A DNA stretch of 64,000 nucleotides, from NCBI GenBank assembly GCA_035294325.1, contig DATGLE010000090.1:11856-75855 (forward strand). Direction: 5' to 3'. Shown piece after piece: positions 7,278 through 15,574 of this stretch. This DNA comes from DATGLE01 sp035294325. Lineage in GTDB: Bacteria; Chloroflexota; Ktedonobacteria; Ktedonobacterales; Ktedonobacteraceae. Each line of letters starts with the position of its first letter. The first letter of the stretch is position 1. Below the pieces are notes generated by a model. It did not search any database. It was not told where the DNA came from and was given only the letters and a program-made list of their open reading frames with translations. A program made the position numbers and the translations under genes.

Positions 7278-9923
7278 TCACGGCTTGAGGTGCTCTTTTA
7301 TGAACGGCCTTACAGCATTGAGCGCGGCGCCAAGCGCGTCCTTATTTCGGCCCCCGCCCTGCGCGGACTCCGGGCGTCCGCCACCCCTGCCGCCTAAACG
7401 CTCACCTACGATACCAGCAATCTTACCCGCGTGCAGGCCGCGTTTCGTCAATGCCGCGTCAACGCTCACCTGAACGCCAACGCGATCATCAAAGACGCTT
7501 GCCAGTACAACAACACCCGGCTGGCGCAGCTTGCCACGCACCATATCACCCATCTCGCGCAAAACCCTGTCATCGGGCGCGCTGACGCTCGCCGCGACAA
7601 CCGGCACGCCCGCGACCTCCTGCGCGCGTTCGGCAAGCTGCTCTGCCTGGCGCTGCGCGGCATCGAGCTGGAACCGGGCAATCTGGCGGCGCGCCGTCGT
7701 CAACTCTTGCAGGAGCTGGTCAACGCGCGTCTCCAGCGCTTCCGGCGATACCTGCAACTTTGTCGCCAGGGCATCGACGATGGCGCTGCGCTGGCGTACA
7801 TATGCCTCGGCGGCACGGCCTGTCAGCGCCTCGATACGGCGGATGCCGGCCGCGATACTCGACTCCTGAATCGTAATATATAGCCCGATCTGGCCGGTGG
7901 ATCTACAATGCGTGCCGCCACACAGTTCGATACTGCTGCCCATAGATACTACGCGCACCAGGTCATCGTATTTCTCGCCAAAGAGCGCCATCGCGCCCGT
8001 TTCCAGCGCATCCTGCAAGGGCATGATGTTAGTATGAACGGGGAAATCGGCCCGAATCCAACGATTAATCTGCGCGTCGATCTGCGCCAGTTCCGAAGGG
8101 GTGAGCGCGCGAGAACTGCTGAAGTCGAAGCGCAGGCGCTCAGGCTCGACGAGCGAGCCGCGCTGCTCCGCCTGCGGACCAAGCAGGTCGCGCAGCGCTT
8201 TATGCAGGAGATGTGTCGCGCTGTGGTTGCGGATCGTATCCTCGCGTCGCTGCTCGATCACGTCGGCCTGCACGGTATCGCCCACGCGCAGATGGCCCTC
8301 GGCGATGCGCCCGTAATGCACAATCAGCCCCTTCAAAGGCCGGCGCGTATCCTGTACCTGGAAGGCGCCCATCGGCCCGGTAATGTCGCCCCGGTCTCCG
8401 ATCTGGCCGCCGCTCTCCGCATAGAATGGCGTCTCATCGAGGATCACGAGCGCCTGCTGCGGAGCGCTGATGCTCTCGACCTCCTCGCCATCTACGACCA
8501 GGCCCACTACTTTGCCGGTGCCCGTGATCCCTTCGTAGCCGGTAAATCTGGTCGGACCGGCTCGCTTGAGGATCTCGGTAAGAGCCTGGTCGTCGCGCGC
8601 CTGTACGAAGGCGCTGGCTGCGCGGCTGCGTTCCTGCTGGCGCTGCATGGACTGTTCAAAGCCGGAGGTATCGACGCTAAAGCCCTGCTCGGCGGCTATC
8701 TCCTCCGTCAACTCTACAGGGAAGCCGTGTGTATCATAAAGCTTGAAAACCGCTTCCCCGGGAATGACACTCTGGTGGCGCTCTTTCAGATCGGTCAGCA
8801 GTTCGGTAAGCAGGGTCAGCCCCGTGCTCAAGGTCTGGCCGAACTTGCGCTCTTCAAGGCTCAAAATCTCGTGGATGCGCTCGCGCTGTGCGCGCAATTC
8901 GCTATAGTGATCGCCCATCAGCGCGATGACGGTATCAGCAGCCTCAGAAAGGAAGGGTTTGTCCAGTCCCAGGAGCTTGCCATGCCGGACAGCGCGGCGC
9001 AAGATGCGGCGGAAGATATAGCCACGCCCCTCGTTGCTCGGCAGCACGCCATCGGCGGCAAGGAAGACGAGGGCGCGCGCATGATCGGCGATGACGCGCA
9101 GCGAGACATCGTTCTTTGCATTCTTCCCATAGGCTGTGCCGGCCAGGTTCGCAAAATGATCGATGATGGCACGGAACACGTCGGTATCGAAGACCGATTC
9201 CTTGCCTTGCAGCACCATCGCCAGGCGTTCCAGGCCCAGCCCGGTATCGATATTCTTTTTGGGCAGCGGCGTGCGCCTGCCATCGAGGTCCTGATAGAAC
9301 TGCATGAAGACCAGATTCCAGATCTCCAGGAAGCGCTCGCAGTCGCAGCCCGGCTTACAATCGGGCCGGCCACAGCCGTACTCGATGCCGCGATCATAGT
9401 AAATCTCGGAGTCGGGTCCGCAGGGACCGGAGGCGCCGGGAGGTCCCCACCAGTTATCGTCCAGACGTACAATCGCCTCATCGGGGAAACCGGCAATCTC
9501 ACTCCACAGGCCCGGCGCCTCGTCATCCTCTGGATGTACCGTGGGGTGCAGGCGCTCGGCTGGCAGCCTGACGACATTCGTCAGAAAGTCCCAGGCAAAG
9601 ATAATCGCCTCGCGCTTAAAGTAGTCGCCTACCGAGAAGTTGCCCAGCATCTCGAAGAACGTGAGCGTGCGCTGATTGCCTACTTTATCGATATCGGTGG
9701 TGCGGAAGCATTTCTGCGCCGAGGTAAGCCGTACCGCTGGAGGCGTCTCACGTCCCAGGAAGTAGGGGATCATCTGCTGCATGCCGGCGGTTGTGAGCAG
9801 TACTGTCGGATCGTTGCGCGGCACGAGCGACGAACTGGGCATCTTCAGATGACCTTTGCTGACAAAGTAATCAAGAAAACGAGTACGAATTTCGGTGCTT
9901 GTAAGCGCAATATCAACGGACAC
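7278..9923 (-). CDS. alaS: alanyl-tRNA synthetase
   Basis: AlaRS charges tRNA-Ala and hydrolyses mischarged Ser/Gly-tRNA. The 881 residues match the usual length. The class II catalytic core occupies about residues 5-250 (TRFLDYFVSKGHLKMPSSSL, MQQMIPYFLG, RCFRTTDID-like sequence). The editing domain has HSATHLLHKAL (Zn ligands HxxxH) and LCGGTHCRSTGQIG (C and H ligands). A coiled coil and a DHHA1/C-Ala domain with the Gly-rich GGRGGGRPESAQGGG close the protein. The start codon is GTG at 9923 with GAGGAGGCTGTT upstream. A zinc-type insertion rich in Cys (YGCGRPDCKPGCDCERF) lies near residue 185, seen in AlaRS of several phyla. The upstream 900 bases contain repeats; I see no T-box leader. Confidence 0.97.
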   Translation of the reverse strand: MSVDIALTSTEIRTRFLDYFVSKGHLKMPSSSLVPRNDPTVLLTTAGMQQMIPYFLGRETPPAVRLTSAQKCFRTTDIDKVGNQRTLTFFEMLGNFSVGDYFKREAIIFAWDFLTNVVRLPAERLHPTVHPEDDEAPGLWSEIAGFPDEAIVRLDDNWWGPPGASGPCGPDSEIYYDRGIEYGCGRPDCKPGCDCERFLEIWNLVFMQFYQDLDGRRTPLPKKNIDTGLGLERLAMVLQGKESVFDTDVFRAIIDHFANLAGTAYGKNAKNDVSLRVIADHARALVFLAADGVLPSNEGRGYIFRRILRRAVRHGKLLGLDKPFLSEAADTVIALMGDHYSELRAQRERIHEILSLEERKFGQTLSTGLTLLTELLTDLKERHQSVIPGEAVFKLYDTHGFPVELTEEIAAEQGFSVDTSGFEQSMQRQQERSRAASAFVQARDDQALTEILKRAGPTRFTGYEGITGTGKVVGLVVDGEEVESISAPQQALVILDETPFYAESGGQIGDRGDITGPMGAFQVQDTRRPLKGLIVHYGRIAEGHLRVGDTVQADVIEQRREDTIRNHSATHLLHKALRDLLGPQAEQRGSLVEPERLRFDFSSSRALTPSELAQIDAQINRWIRADFPVHTNIMPLQDALETGAMALFGEKYDDLVRVVSMGSSIELCGGTHCRSTGQIGLYITIQESSIAAGIRRIEALTGRAAEAYVRQRSAIVDALATKLQVSPEALETRVDQLLQELTTARRQIARFQLDAAQRQAEQLAERAQEVAGVPVVAASVSAPDDRVLREMGDMVRGKLRQPGVVVLASVFDDRVGVQVSVDAALTKRGLHAGKIAGIVGERLGGRGGGRPESAQGGGRNKDALGAALNAVRPFIKEHLKP

Positions 9924-10054
9924 AACAGCCTCCTCAAGCTGAAAGCGACGCAGAAGTTATGTATTATTTTCAGAGGCGATCCCTTACGATCATCCTCCCG
10001 CTACCATCTCTGAACAGGAATAGCCTGTATCGTCGCTCCCACACAATTGTTGTA

Positions 10055-10170
10055 GTTAACCCCGGGTGCATGTTTTTGTGCGCCTGCGGCGCTGCGCCCG
10101 CAGACTCTTCATCCTGGCGAGCCGCGCAGCAGCGAGCCGTCAGCGAAACATGCACAGGGCGTTAGTTAAC
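10055..10170 (+). repeat. family A three-hairpin repeat, copy A1
   Basis: It starts GTTAACCCCGGGTGCATGTT and ends in ATGCACAGGGCGTTAGTTAAC, so the ends are imperfect inverted repeats. Inside are a TGTGCGCC-TGC-GGCGC hairpin and a CCGCGCAGCAGCGAG segment. No long central palindrome is present in this copy. It shares its last bases with the first bases of copy A2. Confidence 0.75.
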
Positions 10171-10320
10171 CCGATGTGTATGTTGTTGTGCGCCTGCGGC
10201 GCACCGGGTGAGGGAGAGTCTGCGAAGGCAGCGCCTGCGGCGCTGCCTTCGCAGACTCTCCCTCACTGGCGAACCGCGCAGCGGTGAGCCGTCAGGACGA
10301 ACTCGCACATGGCGTTAGTT
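10165..10320 (+). repeat. family A three-hairpin repeat, copy A2 with perfect 28-bp stem
   Basis: The terminal parts match A1 and A3 (TGTGCGCCTGCGGCGCA on the left, CCGCGCAGCGGTGAGCCGTC on the right, then GCACATGGCGTTAGTT). The centre, 10208-10266, is a perfect inverted repeat with 28-bp arms and a TGC loop, 59 nt in total. The region is upstream of both alaS (minus) and the PNKP-like gene (plus). Confidence 0.85.
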
Positions 10321-10386
10321 ATAGAATCAAGACCGCAATATAGCATACGCTGTCTGTCTCTATCATGTGCCGCATACGATGAAAGT

Positions 10387-10490
10387 TAACAACCAGAATT
10401 GGATTTACCCTCTGTGCATAGCCACGCGATCTAGCGCGCTCGATTGCCCTGTAGAGCTGGTTTACGCCGCGATCAATCGCGCGGCTACGC
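10387..10490 (+). repeat. family C inverted repeat, imperfect copy C1
   Basis: The right arm GCGATCAATCGCGCGGCTAC matches copy C2; the left arm (ATAGCCACGCGATCTAGCGC) is its imperfect complement. The loop contains CCTGTAGAGCT, the complement of the AGCTCTATAGG loop core in C2. The stretch before it (AACAACCAGAATTGG) resembles the outer end of C2 and C4. The remaining bases, 10491-10714, show nothing I can name. Confidence 0.6.
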
Positions 10491-10825
10491 CCGGTGAGAG
10501 ATCCTGACCTGACCGTCAATATTCATCATACATGAGCCTTATAAAGCATCCTCCCGGTAGCCATAAGGTCCTGGTAATGCATATACGCTAGTATATCAAG
10601 TATGGCATGCCACTTCAAGCAGTGGGCAGTGCGAGGACCGGCATTCTACATTTGACTGCGCTCGATGCGCTGATCGATGACATAAATGCGTGTAGGAATA
10701 GTCAGAGTCGCTAATTGCCGCGTATGACGCTGTGATATGATAGAGGTCAGAGAGGCTGTATATCATAGAGTTCGTAGTACTTGAAATATCGCGATATGCA
10801 GCAAAAATTTTGCAGTTGCATCACA

Positions 10826-11392
10826 ATGGAGAGAGCAGTGTCAGGAGATCCCGCATCCCCATTACATATCTCGCTGCCATCGAGAACGCTGATAGTGCTG
10901 TGCGGGCCAGCCGGATCCGGCAAGAGCACATTTGCCCACCGGCTGATACAGGAGCATCGAAATCAGGGACTTGTGCCGACGATGATCGTCTCGTCCGACC
11001 ACTGCCGCACGCTGGTTAGCGACGATGAGAACAATCAGCAGGTCAATCGCGATGCGTTCGATCTCTTTCACTATATCATTCATAAGCGTATGTTCCACAA
11101 TCGCCTGACCATTGCGGACAGTACCGCGCTGCAACCCATCGCGCGCCGCAGGTTGCTCACCCTGGCGCAGCAGCACCACTACGCAACCTGCCTGCTGGTC
11201 TTTCATATCTCGCCGCAGACCTGCCTGCAACGCGATAGCGAGCGCGCACGCATGGTTGGCGAGCAGGTCATCGCCTACCATATGACCTTGCTCCAGCAGG
11301 CGCTGCGCGACATTCCCGAGGAGCACTGGGACCAGGTACATATCCTCGGCGAGCAAGACATGGATGTAACGCTAGAAATTATCGCCAGTTAG
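10826..11392 (+). CDS. PNKP-like P-loop kinase, standalone
   Basis: The protein has a Walker A motif LCGPAGSGKSTFAHRL and then SSDHCRTLVSDDENNQ, TIADSTALQPIARRRLL and LVFHISPQTCLQRDSERAR. This pattern (GxxGSGKS, then SSDxxRxxxxDDxN, DxTxxxxxxR, and an RxxxR lid) is that of the 5'-polynucleotide kinase domain of the bacterial RNA-repair enzyme Pnkp and related AAA kinases. No phosphatase, ligase or Hen1 domain is attached, and none is next door. The substrate is therefore unknown. The start is uncertain: TTG 10781, ATG 10796, ATG 10826 and GTG 10838 all precede the P-loop and none has a strong ribosome site; 10826 is a compromise. A weak promoter (TTGCCG, 15 bases, TATGAT) lies at 10715-10741. 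Confidence 0.8.
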   Translation: MERAVSGDPASPLHISLPSRTLIVLCGPAGSGKSTFAHRLIQEHRNQGLVPTMIVSSDHCRTLVSDDENNQQVNRDAFDLFHYIIHKRMFHNRLTIADSTALQPIARRRLLTLAQQHHYATCLLVFHISPQTCLQRDSERARMVGEQVIAYHMTLLQQALRDIPEEHWDQVHILGEQDMDVTLEIIAS

Positions 11393-11452
11393 CGCTAAAA
11401 TGTCCATTACGGTATGTTTTTTCTGTGCAGAACTGGGATGCGCGTTTCATAG

Positions 11453-11623
11453 GAGTGCATCCGATTGTCGACCCTGGCGCTTGCTCGCGCCTGCGGCGCT
11501 CGTCCGGGGAGCATGGTGTGTAAAAAATGGGCGAAGCGCATTTTCTACACATCATGCTCCCCGGCGCGGCGGAGCCACGCGGACGCCCGGTAAGAGAGAA
11601 TGTGCTGAGAATCAGATACACTC
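11453..11623 (+). repeat. family B three-hairpin repeat, copy B2 (most complete)
   Basis: Terminal inverted repeats GAGTGCATCCGATT and AATCAGATACACTC bound a 171-bp unit. Inside are the left box CTTGCTCGCGCCTGCGGCGC, a 57-nt central hairpin (11506-11562, 27-bp arms with a few mismatches, GAA loop in GCGAAGCGC), and the right box GGCGCGGCGGAGCCACGCGG. It separates the PNKP-like gene from the YggT gene. Confidence 0.85.
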
Positions 11624-11644
11624 TAAGGTGTGAGGGAGTGCGCA

Positions 11645-12091
11645 ATGCAAAGATGGAGTGATGTCGACGAGAACTATGTCCTGTATGATGATGATCGTAC
11701 CGATCCGGCCCTCAGAGGAGTGACGGCGCCAATAGCGGGCACGCTTGTGCTGCGCGAACCGTGGATGCGGCGCGGCCTGCGCGCCATCGGGCGTTTCTTC
11801 GCGGCGATCATCCGCAAGATCAATCAGATCCTGGGCCTGGCGCTAACCGTGCTGGAACTGCTCTTCATTGCACGCTTCCTGTTGATCTTCTTCGATCTGA
11901 CGGCCAGCTTATTCGCCCACTGGATCTTCACGATAAGCGCGCCCCTGATCCTTCCATTTAACGACCTGTCGCCGATACTGCCCTACCAGGGCTTCAATGT
12001 TGATGTCTCGACGCTGGTAGCGATGGTCGTCTATGCGATAGCAGTAATCATAGTGCGCCGCTTCCTGGGATTGCTCGCGCGCCCGTGGTAG
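11645..12091 (+). CDS. YggT family membrane protein
   Basis: The 148-residue protein has a polar N terminus of about 60 residues, then two hydrophobic regions (QILGLALTVLELLFIARFLL and VDVSTLVAMVVYAIAVIIV) separated by a loop containing a proline-rich ISAPLILPFNDLSPIL, as in the YggT family (PF02325). YggT proteins are integral membrane proteins of uncertain function, implicated in osmotic tolerance and cell-envelope integrity. ATG at 11645 is preceded by GAGGGAGTGCGCA. The family usually has about 80-100 residues per repeat; this version has one repeat plus an N-terminal extension. It follows repeat B2 closely, so its promoter may lie in or just after the repeat. Confidence 0.85.
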   Translation: MQRWSDVDENYVLYDDDRTDPALRGVTAPIAGTLVLREPWMRRGLRAIGRFFAAIIRKINQILGLALTVLELLFIARFLLIFFDLTASLFAHWIFTISAPLILPFNDLSPILPYQGFNVDVSTLVAMVVYAIAVIIVRRFLGLLARPW

Positions 12092-12102
12092 GGCCATTTA
12101 TA

Positions 12103-12241
12103 AAGTGCATGGCGGCGCGCAGGGCTTTCCCATTCTTGATGGGCATCCATCGCCACTGCGCACAGAGGCTCATCAATGCGCCTCGTGCGTCAATGGCCTC
12201 AGCATGGCAAGCCCTGCTGCGCACGGAGGAGGACTTTTAAT
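12103..12241 (+). other. structured intergenic segment: RNA gene or small mobile-element relic
   Basis: A 13-bp outer stem with one bulged base pairs 12115-12127 (GCGCGCAGGGCTT) with 12209-12222 (AAGCCCTGCTGCGC). Two inner hairpins are visible: CCCAT/ATGGG, and a two-part stem CGCAC plus GAGGC with GCCTC plus GTGCG. Outside the main stem AAAGT and ACTTT are also complementary. This multibranched fold could be a small RNA, a leader, or a miniature transposable element. I recognise no family. Confidence 0.35.
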
Positions 12242-12361
12242 GCTCCCCGGGCTATGGTAGGAATGAGCTATATTCGAGCCGCTTATTTATGATATACTGG
12301 ATGCATACAATTATTGACTGTCCGGTGTAGCAACGCAGAACTTTTTTGAAGAATAGATCTT

Positions 12362-13015
12362 ATGTCTCGTTCGACAACGCATACCTTAACCTGCCCCTGC
12401 GGACAGATGTTCAGCAGCCAGGTTTACGACTACGTTAATGTATCACAGGAGCCGCAGTTGCGATATATTGTGCTCGCCGGCTTACTGAACGTCGCCACCT
12501 GCCCGGCATGTGGTCGCCGGGCCGCCATCGCGCGGCCATTTATCTACTCCGATCCTGCCCATCACCTGCTGGCCTACGTTCATCCGCAATCCGACGCGCC
12601 GGAAGAGGCGCGCCAGATGATTCTTGAGAGGCTGCGTTCGGTCTATATGGACGTGGCTACCGCGCAGGAACAGCAGGATGGCGCCGCCGGAGGCAATGGC
12701 GGGCATACAATCTCGCTGACGCCCTCGCAGGCAAAGGAGATGCCGCCGCTCCAGGTAGTGTTCGGGCTTGACCGGCTCTACGATCTCATCAACGGCGTAC
12801 TCACCCCGGAGGAGCGCCTGGGACGGCTTGCGCTGAGCACACAGAGCCGTGACGAGGCCGAGCGCGGGCAGTTCCTTGATATCGCGCGCAAGCTTGCGAG
12901 CGAGATGGGCTGCAACGTGGAGATAGAGGACCTGCCCGACGAGTATACCGTCTGGCTGTATGGATCGCGCCGCCGCATCGGCGCGCTGATGCGCGAACTG
13001 GCGCCAGAGGGGTAG
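12362..13015 (+). CDS. CpXC domain protein
   Basis: The N-terminal half has the CpXC arrangement: LTCPCGQMF near residue 10 and VATCPACGRRAAIARP near residue 45, two CxC/CxxC knuckles likely to bind a metal ion, followed by a conserved YSDPAHHLLAYVHP. The C-terminal half (residues 95-217) is helical and charged, with a Gly-rich linker (GAAGGNGG). CpXC proteins (PF14353) are of unknown function and are found in many environmental bacteria. The gene starts a tight cluster: mogA begins 4 bases after its stop, and the WD40 gene follows mogA by 2 bases. Confidence 0.75.
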   Translation: MSRSTTHTLTCPCGQMFSSQVYDYVNVSQEPQLRYIVLAGLLNVATCPACGRRAAIARPFIYSDPAHHLLAYVHPQSDAPEEARQMILERLRSVYMDVATAQEQQDGAAGGNGGHTISLTPSQAKEMPPLQVVFGLDRLYDLINGVLTPEERLGRLALSTQSRDEAERGQFLDIARKLASEMGCNVEIEDLPDEYTVWLYGSRRRIGALMRELAPEG

Positions 13016-13019
13016 CGGG

Positions 13020-13505
13020 ATGATTACTGTCGGGGTGCTCACGATCAGCGATGGCGCGGCGAAGGGCGAGCGCGAGGACCTGAGCGGCCAGAATATCCGC
13101 TCGCTGGTGGCGCAGATGCCCGATGCTGTTGTGAGCGCGGGCGCGATTGTGCCCGATGAGCGCGACCAGATCGCGGCAACACTGCGCGCGTGGAGCGACG
13201 AGAAGCGGCTCAATCTCATCCTTACTACTGGCGGCACGGGCCTGGCGCCGCGTGATGTCACGCCGGAGGCCACAAAAACCGTCATCGAGCGCGATGCACC
13301 CGGTATCGCAGAAGCTCTGCGCGCCATCAGCCTGCAATATACGCGTACCGCCATGCTCTCGCGCGGCGTCGCCGGAGTGCGCGGGCATACCCTCATCATC
13401 AACCTGCCCGGCAGCCCCAAAGCCGTCAAAGAGTGCCTGGAATATGTGCTGCCCGTCCTGCCGCACGCGATCAACCTCCTGACCGAAGGGCCAAAGGAAC
13501 ACTGA
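13020..13505 (+). CDS. molybdopterin adenylyltransferase, MogA/MoaB family
   Basis: MogA/MoaB proteins activate molybdopterin by adenylylation during molybdenum cofactor synthesis. The 161-residue protein shows VGVLTISDGAAKGEREDLSG at the N terminus, the substrate-binding TTGGTGLAPRDVTPEAT and the later INLPGSPKAVKECLEYVLP, all typical. The length is normal. No other moa or moe gene is in the window. GTAGCGGG precedes the ATG closely. It lies between a CpXC gene and a WD40 gene in an apparent operon, so a link between these three is possible but is only context. Confidence 0.9.
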   Translation: MITVGVLTISDGAAKGEREDLSGQNIRSLVAQMPDAVVSAGAIVPDERDQIAATLRAWSDEKRLNLILTTGGTGLAPRDVTPEATKTVIERDAPGIAEALRAISLQYTRTAMLSRGVAGVRGHTLIINLPGSPKAVKECLEYVLPVLPHAINLLTEGPKEH

Positions 13506-13507
13506 GC

Positions 13508-14395
13508 ATGCTCAGCGCCTATACAGGTCATAGCGATAACGTCTTCTCCGTGGCCTGGTCGCCCGATGGACGCGCCATCGCCTCCGCCGGGCGCGACAGA
13601 ACGGCGCGGATCTGGGACTTCACCAGCGGCGCACTCTACCTCACCTATCGCGGTCATAGCGACTACCTCCTGTCGCTGGCCTGGTCGCCCGATGGGCGTT
13701 TTATCGCTTCGGGCTGCACCGGCGGCATCGTGCAGGTGTGGCGATCCGACAGCGGAGAAACTATCATCACCTATCGCGGTCATACGCGTTTTGTGCGTGG
13801 CCTGGCCTGGTCGCCCGACGGGCGCTTTATCGCTTCGGGCGGCGATTACGGCGATAGCAGCATCCAGGTATGGGAGGCGCACAGCGGAATACAGCTCTAC
13901 AGACTGGCGGATCAATACAGGATCTTCGCGCTTTCCTGGTCGCCGCAAGGCAGGCAGATCGTCTCTGCCAGCTTCGATGGCACGGTAGCGATCCGCGCTG
14001 CGCCGGACGGGGCGCAGCTCTTTGCTTATCATGAGCACGACGGCCCGGTCTACGCGGCTGCCTGGTCCCCCGACGGCCAGTATATCGCCTCCGCCGGGCA
14101 GGATACACTGGTGCGCATCTGGTCGCCTGTTACCGGGCGGACCCGCTGTGTCTATCGCGGCCACAGCGGAGCGGTGAAAGCGCTGGCCTGGTCGCCCGAT
14201 AGCGCCTGTGTAGCCTCCGGCGGCGACGATAGAACGGTGCGCGCCTGGTCGGTCATAACGGGCGAGGAGATCGCCACCTTCAACAATTATCGCTCCTGGG
14301 TGCGCTCGATATCATGGTCGCCCGATGGACAATATATTGCGGCCGCAAGTGAGAAGACCGTGTATTTGACCATACTCAATGGTCCACAAATTTGA
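13508..14395 (+). CDS. seven-bladed WD40 repeat protein
   Basis: The 295-residue protein is almost entirely seven WD40 blades of the pattern [30 protein letters not shown], which should close into a beta-propeller. Blade 4 is degenerate (no GH; ALSWSPQGRQIVSASFDGTVAI). There is no signal peptide, membrane helix or fused enzyme domain, so it is probably a cytoplasmic scaffold. The start at 13508 (MLSAYTGHSDN) is two bases after the mogA stop; a longer in-frame start overlaps mogA and has no family support. The DNA of the blades is strikingly uniform (GCCTGGTCGCCCGATGG recurs), and the same block recurs in the WD40 gene at 32447. Confidence 0.9.
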   Translation: MLSAYTGHSDNVFSVAWSPDGRAIASAGRDRTARIWDFTSGALYLTYRGHSDYLLSLAWSPDGRFIASGCTGGIVQVWRSDSGETIITYRGHTRFVRGLAWSPDGRFIASGGDYGDSSIQVWEAHSGIQLYRLADQYRIFALSWSPQGRQIVSASFDGTVAIRAAPDGAQLFAYHEHDGPVYAAAWSPDGQYIASAGQDTLVRIWSPVTGRTRCVYRGHSGAVKALAWSPDSACVASGGDDRTVRAWSVITGEEIATFNNYRSWVRSISWSPDGQYIAAASEKTVYLTILNGPQI

Positions 14396-14475
14396 CGTGG
14401 CAGCACCTCTCTGCTATTCTAAATAGACATAATCTAATAATTGGATGCAGCGACCAGCAATGAGAATGTCCTCCG

Positions 14476-14552
14476 TGCGCAGCCGCGCGATTGATCGCAC
14501 TTGAGGCAGCTCTATAGGCCCGACGAGGCGCGATCAATCGCGCGGCTGCGCA
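14476..14552 (+). repeat. family C inverted repeat, intact copy C2
   Basis: Perfect 23-bp arms (14476-14498 and 14530-14552, core CGCGCGATTGATCGC) flank a 31-nt loop with AGCTCTATAGG. The outer flank on the right, read on the minus strand, is GGATAACCAATCAGGATTGC, matching flanks of copies C1 and C4. The repeat lies between the WD40 gene and the methyltransferase. Confidence 0.8.
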
Positions 14553-14622
14553 TCAGCAATCCTGATTGGTTATCCACAAGAAAAGGATAGCGTACCTGCC
14601 GACAGCGGGGAGGTTTTTAAAT

Positions 14623-15483
14623 ATGGCAGCACCGGAGAAACCCCATGATGATAGCTCCTTCATCTTAGAGGATGGCAGCGCACAGTTAAGCTGGCTGATC
14701 TTTGCCGACAATCTAGTGACGAAGGGCATGGGAGGCGTCCTTCCAGAAAGAGACGGCGACATTAGCGGGATCAAAAATATCCTTGACCTGGGATGCGGCC
14801 CCGGTGGCTGGGTGCTCAATGTGGCCTTTGAATATCCAGAGGTCGAGGCTTGCGGCGTCGATATCAGCCGCCCGATGGTCGATTATGCCAATGCGCGCGC
14901 CGTCTCACAGGGACTCACCAACGCCTCCTTCGGGGTTATGGATATCAGGCAATCGCTCGACTTCGCCGACAGCAGCTTTGACCTGATTAACGCTCGCTTC
15001 CTCTTTAGCTCCCTCAAGCCGCAAAACTGGCCTCCTCTGCTACAGGAATGCATGCGCCTCCTGCGCCCCGGCGGTGTGCTGAGGCTCACAGAACTTGAGC
15101 GCTCACTTACCAGCAGCCCGGCTATAGAACAATTCTGGGATATATACGCACGCGCTCTCTACACTACCGGGCGCAGCTTCTCCGTGGACGGCAAGCATAT
15201 CGGCATCATCCCTCAACTGGGACGCCTGATGCACGAGGCAGGATTTCAGCACATTCGCAACCGCGCACACGCCCCCGATATGTCGGCCTGGACCCCTGAC
15301 TTTGAAGGCTGGCGCCAGTACACGATGGTAATCTGGCTCCTGCTAGAGCCATTTCTCATCGAGAGCGGCGCCACAACGAAAGAGGAAATCGAGCAGCTGC
15401 GCCAGCAGGCCAGCACGGAAATATGGTCCGAAGGGTACTGTGGACTCAGGCTCTTCCTTACCACCTGGGGCGAAAAACCGTAA
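14623..15483 (+). CDS. class I SAM-dependent methyltransferase
   Basis: The 286-residue protein has the Rossmann methyltransferase motif I (ILDLGCGPGGWVLNVAF, about residue 60), an acidic motif II (ACGVDISRPMVDYANARA), the motif IV/post region (DSSFDLINARFLFSSLKPQNW), and LLRPGGVLRLTE. This is the UbiE/Methyltransf_25 type; the substrate cannot be told from sequence. The chosen ATG at 14623 has GGGGAGG upstream; an earlier TTG at 14566 lies inside the flank of repeat C2. The gene appears monocistronic and is followed by a hairpin at 15492-15534. Confidence 0.88.
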   Translation: MAAPEKPHDDSSFILEDGSAQLSWLIFADNLVTKGMGGVLPERDGDISGIKNILDLGCGPGGWVLNVAFEYPEVEACGVDISRPMVDYANARAVSQGLTNASFGVMDIRQSLDFADSSFDLINARFLFSSLKPQNWPPLLQECMRLLRPGGVLRLTELERSLTSSPAIEQFWDIYARALYTTGRSFSVDGKHIGIIPQLGRLMHEAGFQHIRNRAHAPDMSAWTPDFEGWRQYTMVIWLLLEPFLIESGATTKEEIEQLRQQASTEIWSEGYCGLRLFLTTWGEKP

Positions 15484-15491
15484 ATATTTTT

Positions 15492-15534
15492 TAAGATAGC
15501 TGTGTCGTTGCCGGCGGCGGGCACAGCTATCTTA
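15492..15534 (+). terminator. intrinsic terminator-like hairpin after the methyltransferase gene
   Basis: TAAGATAGCTGTG pairs perfectly with CACAGCTATCTTA over a 17-nt G-rich loop, 8 bases after the stop codon. The following sequence GATTCTTCTCC is pyrimidine-rich but not a clean T run. Confidence 0.6.
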
Positions 15535-15574
15535 GATTCTTCTCCTGATCTCACTTTTTCATCACTTCCCACAT

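Noticed and set aside
7908..10013. A 701-residue open frame on the plus strand across alaS.
   Set aside because: It is antisense to a full-length alanyl-tRNA synthetase, has no ribosome site, and its residues show no domain; high GC content keeps such frames open.
9924..10050. A T-box leader for alaS.
   Set aside because: There is no T-box consensus or specifier loop in the bases just upstream of the GTG start, and repeats begin soon after.
10055..10320. A CRISPR array or tandem tRNA-like repeats.
   Set aside because: Only two units occur, they share an edge, and they carry inverted ends; no regular spacers and no cas genes.
11506..11562. The central hairpins read simply as rho-independent terminators.
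   Set aside because: They lack T runs and come with conserved outer boxes, and some lie in gaps where no gene ends nearby. They may still affect transcription.
13433..13507. A longer start for the WD40 gene overlapping mogA.
   Set aside because: The added residues overlap the mogA C terminus in another frame, and ATG at 13508 begins the first blade.
12482..14164. A 560-residue open frame on the minus strand opposite the CpXC, mogA and WD40 genes.
   Set aside because: All three genes on the other strand have strong family motifs; the antisense product has no recognisable fold.
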